Positions 57,837-64,000 of a stretch of 64,000 nt of DNA are shown here, piece after piece. The position numbers and the translations under genes were made by a program. Source of the DNA: DASVHS01 sp036001325 (lineage in GTDB: Bacteria > Acidobacteriota > Thermoanaerobaculia > Gp7-AA8). The notes beneath the pieces were generated by a model that made no database searches, was not told where the DNA came from, and saw nothing but the letters and a program-made list of their open reading frames with translations. Location of the stretch: positions 14,996 to 78,995 of the forward strand of contig DASYUK010000480.1 of assembly GCA_036001325.1 (NCBI GenBank). The letters are read 5' to 3'. The first letter of the stretch is position 1. Each line of letters opens with the position of its first letter.

Positions 57837-59727
57837 GCTCCACCACCCGGTTCGGCGGCAAGCGGAAGAAGCGCGCTGCGCTCTCCGCGTTGCGCATCAT
57901 CGACGCGAAGATCTTTTCGCGCCACGTGGCCATGCCGCTCGGACGCGGCGTGACGATCAGCGTCTCGCGGCCGAGGAAATACGTCGTGTCCATCGGCGGA
58001 ACGGTCAGATGGCGCTCTGCGCCGACGCGCTCCAGCAGAGACGGAACATCCGGCTCTTCCATGTATCCGTAGCGCCCCGTGACGCAATAGATGCCCTCAC
58101 CGAGATCGTCGATCTTGACGCGCTCCTCATCGCGGAGGTGGGCGACTTCCTCGACGAGAATCGTGAGCAGGATGACCTGCTTGTGAAGCGCCTTGTAGTG
58201 CTTGAGGCTATGGAGCAGCGCAGGAGGAATGACCTCGCTCGTGCGATGCATGAATACGGCGGTGCCGGGAACGCGCACAGGCTGCCTGGCGCGTAACGAA
58301 GTGACGAAGAGCTCCGGCGAAAGAGCGCCTTCGCGTAGACGGGTGTTCAGAATCTGCCGGCCGCGGCGCCATGTCGTCATCAACACGAAGACAGCCGCCG
58401 CTACGAGAAGCGGGAACCAGCCACCTTCGGCGATCTTGAAAAGATTGGCGCCGAGAAAAGCGAGATCCGCAACGAGGAAGCCTCCTGTGACGGTGACGGC
58501 GACGGTCGTGCTCCATCCGAGAAGGTCACGCGAAACGATGTACGCGAGAATGGTCGTGATGATCATCGTGGTGCTGACTGCGACGCCGTACGCGCCGGCG
58601 AGATTGCTCGAGCTGCGAAACCCCAGAACGAGAGCGATCGTCGCGAGCATGACCGTCCAGTTCACGGAAGGCATGTAGACCTGCCCGATTTCTGCGCTGG
58701 AGGTATGGACGATCTGCATCCGCGGCAGATATCCGAGCTGAATCGCCTGCCGCGTCAGAGAAAACACGCCGGAGATGATGGCCTGCGAGGCGATGATCGT
58801 CGCCATCGTCGCCAGGACGACCAGCGGATAAAGGGCCCACTTCGGTGCGAGAAGATAGAAAGGGTTATGAGCCGCAGCGGGCTGACGGATCAGCAGCGCG
58901 CCTTGTCCGAAGTACTGCAGGATCAGCGACGCGCCGACGAGGCTGAACCAGTCGATCTGAATCGCTCGCTCGCCGAAGTGGCCGAGGTCGGCGTACAACG
59001 CCTCGCCGCCCGTCGCGACGAGAAAGACCGCGCCGAGGACGAGAAATCCATGCATGCCGTTCGCGACGAAGAAGCGGATCGCGTAAAGGGGATTCACGGC
59101 GAAGAGAACCGACGGCGCCCACAAGATGCCGCGGATCCCCGTGACAGCGAGCGTGCCGAACCAGAAGATCATGATCGGCCCGAAGACCGCGCCTACGCCT
59201 GCCGTACCGCGTCGCTGAAAAAAGAAGAGGAGGACGAGGATCACGATCGTGATCGGGATGACATACGGTTTGAAGAATGGCGTCGCGACTTCGAGACCCT
59301 CAACGGCGCTGAGCACGGAGATCGCCGGCGTGATCATGCCGTCGCCGTATAGAAGCGCCGCTCCGAACACCCCGATCACGATCAGCACGGAGCGAAGAGC
59401 GGCACTCCGCGTCTTGTCCATCGCTACGAGTCCCATCAGCGCGAGGATTCCGCCTTCGCCGCGATTGTCGAACCGCAGAACGTAGACGTGGTACTTGACC
59501 GTGACGACGATGACGAGCGACCAGAAGATCAGCGACAGAACGCCGAAGACGTTCGCCTGCGTCGGCGGAACGGGATGCGATCCGTAGAAGCACTCTCGCA
59601 ACGCATAGAGCGGGCTCGTACCGATATCGCCGTAGACGATTCCGAGTGCGAGGAGCGCGAGGGAGATCAGGCGGCGGCCGGTGGGCTCTTCGCGGTGATG
59701 AGTTGCTGCGGCCAGGGCATCGGTCAC
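57814..59727 (-). CDS. kup: Kup-family potassium transporter, copy 1
   Basis: 637 residues from the GTG at 59725-59727 (an ATG 11 codons upstream lies outside the region shared with copy 2). About 12 membrane helices begin at LALLALGIVYGDIGTSPLYA, the Kup signature, with LYGDGMITPAISVLSAVEGL, GQGALLI and TSAEIGQVYMPSVNW also conserved. The C-terminal ~170 residues are cytosolic. Kup proteins are K+/H+ symporters for potassium uptake at low pH or constitutively. It is nearly the same sequence and exactly the same length as copy 2, just upstream on the strand. Confidence 0.95.
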   Translation of the reverse strand: MTDALAAATHHREEPTGRRLISLALLALGIVYGDIGTSPLYALRECFYGSHPVPPTQANVFGVLSLIFWSLVIVVTVKYHVYVLRFDNRGEGGILALMGLVAMDKTRSAALRSVLIVIGVFGAALLYGDGMITPAISVLSAVEGLEVATPFFKPYVIPITIVILVLLFFFQRRGTAGVGAVFGPIMIFWFGTLAVTGIRGILWAPSVLFAVNPLYAIRFFVANGMHGFLVLGAVFLVATGGEALYADLGHFGERAIQIDWFSLVGASLILQYFGQGALLIRQPAAAHNPFYLLAPKWALYPLVVLATMATIIASQAIISGVFSLTRQAIQLGYLPRMQIVHTSSAEIGQVYMPSVNWTVMLATIALVLGFRSSSNLAGAYGVAVSTTMIITTILAYIVSRDLLGWSTTVAVTVTGGFLVADLAFLGANLFKIAEGGWFPLLVAAAVFVLMTTWRRGRQILNTRLREGALSPELFVTSLRARQPVRVPGTAVFMHRTSEVIPPALLHSLKHYKALHKQVILLTILVEEVAHLRDEERVKIDDLGEGIYCVTGRYGYMEEPDVPSLLERVGAERHLTVPPMDTTYFLGRETLIVTPRPSGMATWREKIFASMMRNAESAARFFRLPPNRVVELGAQIEL

Positions 59728-59767
59728 GCGACAGCCGAGTCTACGGTCGCGGAGGGGCACCCGTGCA

Positions 59768-59794
59768 TTAAGAGTGTCTAAAGATGGTTAAGTC
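59768..59794 (-). promoter_or_regulatory. Triple 10-bp-period repeat upstream of kup copy 1 (candidate operator)
   Basis: Read on the plus strand: TTAAGAG (59768-59774), CTAAAGA (59778-59784) and TTAAGTC (59788-59794) recur every 10 bases, about 40-67 bases before the kup copy 1 start. The first overlaps the inverse of the ACTCTTAA octamer found at 57094. No comparable array precedes kup copy 2. Confidence 0.5.
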
Positions 59795-61708
59795 TCAGAA
59801 CTCGATCTGCGCGCCGAGCTCCACTACGCGATTCGGCGGCAGGCGGAAGAAACGCGCCGCGCTCTCCGCATTGCGCATCATCGACGCGAAGATCTTCTCG
59901 CGCCAGGTGGCCATGCCGCTCGGACGAGGTGTGACGATCAGCGTTTCACGGCCGAGGAAATAGGTCGTATCCATCGGCGGAATGTTGAGGTGACGCTCGA
60001 CCCCGACCCGCTCCAGCAGCGCCGGAACATCCGGCTCCTCCATGTATCCGTAGTGCCCCGTGACGCAATAGATGCCCTCACCGAGATCGTCGATCTTGAC
60101 GCGCGCCTCATCGCGGAGGTGGGCGACTTCCTCGACGAGAATCGTGAGCAGGATCACTTGCTTGTGAAGCGCCTTGTAGTGCTTGAGGCTATGGAGCAGC
60201 GCGGGAGGAATCACCTCGCTCGTGCGATGCATGAATACAGCGGTGCCGGGGACGCGCACTGGTTGTCTCGTGCGTAGCGAGGTGACGAACAGTTCCGGCG
60301 AGAGCGCTCCGTCGAGCAGACGCACGTTCAGAATCTGCCGGCCGCGGCGCCATGTCGTCATGAGCGTGAAGACCGCCGCGGCCACGAGAAGAGGAAACCA
60401 GCCACCCTCCGCGATCTTGAACATGTTCGCGCCGAGAAAGGCGAGATCGGGGATGAGGAAGGCCGTTGTCACCGCGATGGCGAGGGGGGCGCTCCAGCGG
60501 AAAAGATCGCGCGAGACGACGAACGCGAGGATCGTCGTGATGATCATCGTCGTGCTCACCGCAACGCCGTACGCGCCGGCCAAGGCGCTCGAGCTGCGAA
60601 AGCCGAGGACGAGCGCGATCGTGGCCAGCATGACCGCCCAGTTGACCGACGGTATGTAGACCTGTCCGATCTCCGCGCTCGAGGTATGGATGATCTGCAT
60701 CCGCGGTAGATATCCGAGCTGGATCGCCTGCCGCGTCAGAGAGAACACGCCGGAGATGATCGCCTGCGACGCGATGATCGTCGCCATCGTGGCCAGGACG
60801 ACCAGTGGATAGAGCGCCCATTTCGGTGCGAGGAGATAGAACGGATTGTGCGCCGCGGACGGCTGCTGAATGAGCAGTGCACCCTGTCCGAAGTATTGCA
60901 GAGTCAGCGAAGCGCCGACGAGGCAGAACCAGTCGATCTGGATCGATCGTCCGCTGAAGTGTCCGAGATCGGCATACAACGCCTCGCCACCGGTCGCGAC
61001 GAGGAAGACGCCGCCGAGCACCAGAAATGCGTCCATTCCGTTCTCGGTGAAGAAGCGAACCGCATAGAGCGGATTGACCGCGAACAGCACCGACGGTGCC
61101 CACAGAATCCCGCGGATTCCGGTGACGGCGAGCGTGCAGAACCAGAGGATCATGATCGGCCCGAAGACTGCGCCAATGCCGGCCGTGCCGTGCCGCTGAA
61201 AAAAGAAGAGAAGAACGAGGATGACGACCGTGATCGGGATGACGTACGGTTCGAAGTACGGCGTCGCGACTTTCAAGCCCTCGATAGCGCTGAGCACGGA
61301 GATCGCCGGCGTGATCATCCCGTCGCCGTACAGAAGCGCCGCTCCGAACACGCCGATCACGATCAGCACGGAGCGAAGAGCGGCACCCGTCGTCTTATCC
61401 ATCGCCACGAGACTCATCAGCGCCAGGATCCCGCCTTCGCCTCGGTTATCGAATCGCAGAATGTAGACGTGGTACTTGATCGTGACGATGACGATGAGCG
61501 TCCAGAAGATCAGCGACAGAACGCCGAGGACGTTGTCGTGGGTTGGCGGAACGGGATGCGATCCGTAAAAGCACTCCCGTAAGGCATAGAGGGGGCTGGT
61601 GCCGATGTCGCCGTAGACGATGCCGAGCGCGAGAAGCGAGAGGGAGAGTAGACGCCGGCCCGTGGGCTCTGCACGATGATAATTCGCTGCGGGGGCGGCA
61701 TCGCTCAC
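59795..61708 (-). CDS. kup: Kup-family potassium transporter, copy 2
   Basis: 637 residues from the GTG at 61706-61708, matching the start chosen for copy 1. The same Kup motifs are present (LALGIVYGDIGTSPLYALRE, LYGDGMITPAIS, GQGALLIQ). Most differences between the copies are conservative and scattered through membrane helices, for example VTVTGGFLVADLAF versus IAVTTAFLIPDLAF. A 67-base gap separates the two genes, so they are probably one transcript with an additional control site between them. Upstream the region diverges to the small membrane protein gene at 61808. Confidence 0.95.
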   Translation of the reverse strand: MSDAAPAANYHRAEPTGRRLLSLSLLALGIVYGDIGTSPLYALRECFYGSHPVPPTHDNVLGVLSLIFWTLIVIVTIKYHVYILRFDNRGEGGILALMSLVAMDKTTGAALRSVLIVIGVFGAALLYGDGMITPAISVLSAIEGLKVATPYFEPYVIPITVVILVLLFFFQRHGTAGIGAVFGPIMILWFCTLAVTGIRGILWAPSVLFAVNPLYAVRFFTENGMDAFLVLGGVFLVATGGEALYADLGHFSGRSIQIDWFCLVGASLTLQYFGQGALLIQQPSAAHNPFYLLAPKWALYPLVVLATMATIIASQAIISGVFSLTRQAIQLGYLPRMQIIHTSSAEIGQVYIPSVNWAVMLATIALVLGFRSSSALAGAYGVAVSTTMIITTILAFVVSRDLFRWSAPLAIAVTTAFLIPDLAFLGANMFKIAEGGWFPLLVAAAVFTLMTTWRRGRQILNVRLLDGALSPELFVTSLRTRQPVRVPGTAVFMHRTSEVIPPALLHSLKHYKALHKQVILLTILVEEVAHLRDEARVKIDDLGEGIYCVTGHYGYMEEPDVPALLERVGVERHLNIPPMDTTYFLGRETLIVTPRPSGMATWREKIFASMMRNAESAARFFRLPPNRVVELGAQIEF

Positions 61709-61807
61709 GCGACCGGCGAGTCTAGCACGTTGCGATTTTGTCCAAAGCCGGACGGATCTCCGTGCCGTCTTCATCTTTGATTCACATTTCGACGCGACAT
61801 TGCTCAC

Positions 61808-62128
61808 ATGAACAACCAAACTCGATTTCGCGCCATCATGCTGTCAGTCCTTGCAGTAGCCGTTGCGGTCGGCATCGCAGTCACCGCCTACAACTTCGGC
61901 GTGCAGCACGCTGCCTTGGAAGGTGGAAAAGTCCTGTCTGCACCGCCTGGAACGCAGTACGTCTACGTGAGGCCCTGGGGATTCGGGTTCGGCTTTTTCC
62001 CGCTGTTGTTGATCCTTTTCTGGTTTCTGGTCGTACGCCAACTGTTCTGGCGCGGCGGGTACCGAGGCGGCTGGCATCATTGCCAACATGTGCACGATGC
62101 GCCTCAGCCGCCCGAGCAGAAGGTGTGA
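61808..62128 (+). CDS. Small membrane protein upstream of a two-component system
   Basis: 106 residues: N-terminal helix (about 9-29, IMLSVLAVAVAVGIAVTAYN), a short exposed segment, a second helix (about 58-77, FGFGFFPLLLILFWFLVV) and a Gly/Trp/His-rich tail (GGYRGGWHHCQHVHDAP) that might bind a metal. It precedes the OmpR-type regulator by 27 bases and is likely co-transcribed, so it may be an accessory sensor or a target of the system. No family assigned. Confidence 0.7.
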   Translation: MNNQTRFRAIMLSVLAVAVAVGIAVTAYNFGVQHAALEGGKVLSAPPGTQYVYVRPWGFGFGFFPLLLILFWFLVVRQLFWRGGYRGGWHHCQHVHDAPQPPEQKV

Positions 62129-62155
62129 GTTGAACGAGAATGAGGATCGTCTGCT

Positions 62156-62827
62156 ATGAAGACGATCCTCATCGTCGATGACGAGCCGCGCATCGCGGAG
62201 ATCGCGCGCGACTATCTCGAGCAGGCCGGATTCAAAGTCATCACGGCGAGCAATGGCACAGATGCCGTTGCGCGTGCATCGCTTGCCGACCTGATCGTCC
62301 TCGACCTCGGTCTGCCGCGAATGGACGGCCTCGATGTCACGCGCGAGCTGCGGCGGGACTCGAACGTGCCGATCATCATGCTCACCGCGCGCGTCGAGGA
62401 GAGCGACAAGCTCGTCGGCCTCGAGCTGGGCGCGGACGACTACATCACGAAGCCGTTCAGCCCGAAGGAGCTCGTGGCGCGCGTCCGCGCCGTGATCCGG
62501 CGAACGGAAGCGTCGCCCGAGCGCGGAGATTTCGTTCGAGTCGGTGAAGTGACGCTCGATCTCCCGCGGATGAAGACGACGGTGTCGGGGAAGCCGATCG
62601 ACCTGACGCCGACGGAGTTTCAACTCCTGACGACGCTCGCGCGGAAGCCGGGCCGTGTCTTCACGCGCGCGCAGTTGCTCGACGCGATCCGCGGCGTATC
62701 TGTCGAATCATTCGAGCGCGCCATCGATGCTCACCTCAAGAACCTGCGCCGCAAGCTCGAACCCGACGCGCGCAATCCGCGTTACATCATCACCGTGTAC
62801 GGCGTCGGCTATAAGTTCGCGGACTGA
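62156..62827 (+). CDS. OmpR/BaeR-type response regulator
   Basis: 223 residues. Receiver domain with ILIVDDEPRI, phospho-acceptor Asp50 in VLDLGLPRMDG, Thr/Ala switch in IMLTARVEE and ITKPFSPKEL; C-terminal winged helix with LTPTEFQLLTTLARKPGRVF, FERAIDAHLKNLRRKLEPD and the terminal YGVGYKF. It activates or represses genes after phosphorylation by the next-encoded kinase, 5 bases downstream. Its family includes envelope-stress regulators such as BaeR, but the regulon is unknown. Confidence 0.95.
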   Translation: MKTILIVDDEPRIAEIARDYLEQAGFKVITASNGTDAVARASLADLIVLDLGLPRMDGLDVTRELRRDSNVPIIMLTARVEESDKLVGLELGADDYITKPFSPKELVARVRAVIRRTEASPERGDFVRVGEVTLDLPRMKTTVSGKPIDLTPTEFQLLTTLARKPGRVFTRAQLLDAIRGVSVESFERAIDAHLKNLRRKLEPDARNPRYIITVYGVGYKFAD

Positions 62828-62832
62828 CGCGC

Positions 62833-63849
62833 ATGCGCCATCGATTCGGATATGGACCTCACAACCAGCGCGCACGATTCTTCCGGCGCGCCGGCTGCGC
62901 GGCCGCTCTCGTTCTCACGCTGAGTCTCTTCGGCGCCCTCTCGCTGGCGCGCGTGGCCCTGAGCGGCCTCGGCATCACATCGTCGAGCGTTTTCCTGTTT
63001 GCCGCCGCCATCGGTCTCGCGGGCATGCTGGTGATCTTTGCGGCGATGCTGCGCAGTTTTGCGCTGCCGCTGCGCGAGATCATGGACGCGGCTGAACGCG
63101 TCGCGGAGGGCGATTACACGACGCGTGTTCGCTCGAGCGGCCCGCCGCCGATCCGCAACCTCGCCGCCGCCTTCAACACGATGACCGAGCGCCTCGGCAC
63201 AAACGATGCGCAACGTCGCCAATTGATGGCCGACGTCTCTCACGAGCTGCGCACGCCGCTCACCATCATGCAGGGCAGGCTGGAAGGTCTTCTCGACGGT
63301 GTCTATCCGCGCGATGAGACGCATCTCGCCGACGTGCTCGAAGAAACGCGAGTCTTGTCGAGGCTCGTCGAGGATCTGCGCACGCTGGCGTTGTCGGAGG
63401 CTGGGGCGCTGAACCTGCAGAAGGAAGCGACCGATCTCGCCATTCTCGTGCATGAAGTGGTGCGCGCCTTCGAAGCCGAGGCGGATGCGAAACGAGTGAC
63501 ATTGCAGGCCGAGATACCGGCTGACTTGCCGCTGATCGACGTCGATCCCATCCGCATTCGCGAGGTGCTGACGAACCTCGTGTCGAACGCCCTGCGGCAC
63601 ACACCTGCAGGCGGGCGTGTCACCATCGCGATCTCCGAGGAGATGGAGATTCGTGTCGAGAACACAGGTGAGGGAATCGCGCCCGAAGAGCTCGAGCGAA
63701 TCTTCGATCGCTTTTACAAAGGATCGGAGTCGCGAGGCTCGGGACTCGGCCTGACCATCGCGAAGAATCTCGTCGAGGCGCATGGCGGCCGGATCCGCGC
63801 GACGAGTGAGTCAGGCGAGGGGACCGTCATCGCGTTCACTCTCCGATAG
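62833..63849 (+). CDS. Sensor histidine kinase (BaeS/HAMP type)
   Basis: 338 residues. Two membrane helices (about 22-45 and 55-77) bracket an extremely short periplasmic loop, so it senses within the membrane or through a partner. HAMP about 77-130 (LREIMDAAERVAEGDYTTRV), HisKA with His137 in DVSHELRTPLTIM, and ATPase domain (NLVSNALRHTPAGG, VENTGEGIAP, FDRFYKG, GSGLGLTIAKNLVEAHGG). All kinase boxes are intact. The lack of a sensor domain makes the adjacent small membrane protein (61808) a plausible sensing partner. Confidence 0.95.
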   Translation: MRHRFGYGPHNQRARFFRRAGCAAALVLTLSLFGALSLARVALSGLGITSSSVFLFAAAIGLAGMLVIFAAMLRSFALPLREIMDAAERVAEGDYTTRVRSSGPPPIRNLAAAFNTMTERLGTNDAQRRQLMADVSHELRTPLTIMQGRLEGLLDGVYPRDETHLADVLEETRVLSRLVEDLRTLALSEAGALNLQKEATDLAILVHEVVRAFEAEADAKRVTLQAEIPADLPLIDVDPIRIREVLTNLVSNALRHTPAGGRVTIAISEEMEIRVENTGEGIAPEELERIFDRFYKGSESRGSGLGLTIAKNLVEAHGGRIRATSESGEGTVIAFTLR

Positions 63850-63859
63850 AATCGCAACG

Positions 63860-64000
63860 ATGACCGCAGATCTTTACGACCGTCAGTACCGCAAGATCGT
63901 CGAGCTCATGGTTCTGCCGCAAAACGGCGAGAAGACGTTCGAGACCGGCGGTGTTCGCATCTTGCTGCGGCGGTCAGGCGATGACGTCAGCGCTTTCGAT
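63860..64000 (+). CDS. Start of an unidentified gene, cut by window edge
   Basis: 47 codons visible from the ATG at 63860: MTADLYDRQYRKIVELMVLP and so on, ending in RRSGDDVSAFD at the edge. It begins 10 bases after the kinase stop on the same strand. The visible part is too short to assign a family. Confidence 0.6.
   Translation, partial: MTADLYDRQYRKIVELMVLPQNGEKTFETGGVRILLRRSGDDVSAFD

Overview
The window is GC-rich, gene-dense chromosomal DNA with no rRNA, tRNA, CRISPR array, integrase or insertion sequence that I can see, and no gene-free stretch longer than 300 bases. The gene content suggests a Gram-negative soil- or sediment-type bacterium, most plausibly Acidobacteriota. The reasons are a bacillithiol operon beside an MglA GTPase, outer-membrane and lipoprotein genes, several Ser/Thr kinases with FHA partners, an ECF sigma/anti-sigma/DUF4097 operon, and a fused siroheme-decarboxylase-type protein. 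This assignment is an inference from gene content; no 16S or marker search was possible.

Layout. 1-5020: partial KDPG aldolase (minus), then mglA-like, bshC, bshB1, bshA. 5081-11871: lytic transglycosylase, a small membrane protein, prolyl-tRNA synthetase, an OmpP1/FadL-type outer-membrane protein and an M15 D-Ala-D-Ala dipeptidase. 11894-18472: a tight catabolic operon (LLM flavin monooxygenase, asparaginase-II-like amidase, aldehyde dehydrogenase, LigB-type ring-cleavage dioxygenase, a dioxygenase-RidA fusion, a KynB-like hydrolase) that looks like an aminophenol or tryptophan-derived aromatic route. A decayed toxin-antitoxin pair follows. 18886-23507: GGDEF-EAL protein, glycosyltransferase, Trm112-like protein, O-antigen ligase. 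23613-29951: ECF sigma factor, zinc-finger/HEAT anti-sigma factor, DUF4097 protein, cyclophilin, AmgK-like kinase, NAD-isocitrate dehydrogenase type enzyme, DUF309 protein. 30037-33170: AhbA/AhbB-like fusion, IYD-type nitroreductase, CDGSH protein, DUF4845 protein, signal peptidase I.

33214-42468 is a phospho-signalling island: FHA-GAF-cyclase (minus), then PP2C phosphatase, HtrA-type protease with FHA, zinc-ribbon/FHA protein, Ser/Thr kinase with FHA, second Ser/Thr kinase with a membrane segment, and a secreted repeat protein. 42509-48894: basic histone-like protein, class A penicillin-binding protein, and a YitJ-type methionine gene behind a strong promoter and a terminator/antiterminator leader, then a SpoIIE-type phosphatase and a secreted protein. 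48990-54848: FAD oxidoreductase, flavin reductase, esterase, MoaA, UDG-like protein, PQQ-type sugar dehydrogenase. 54956-61708: KdpD/KdpE-like two-component pair near two tandem Kup potassium transporters. 61808-64000: a small membrane protein, an OmpR/BaeS-type two-component pair and the start of an unidentified gene.

A second theme is intergenic inverted repeats of several families. One composite family of about 90-115 bases occurs five times and supplies the last codons of bshA and proS. A perfect 21-bp inverted repeat sits inside the PP2C coding sequence. Many genes are joined by 4-base ATGA/GTGA overlaps, so long co-transcribed runs are likely.
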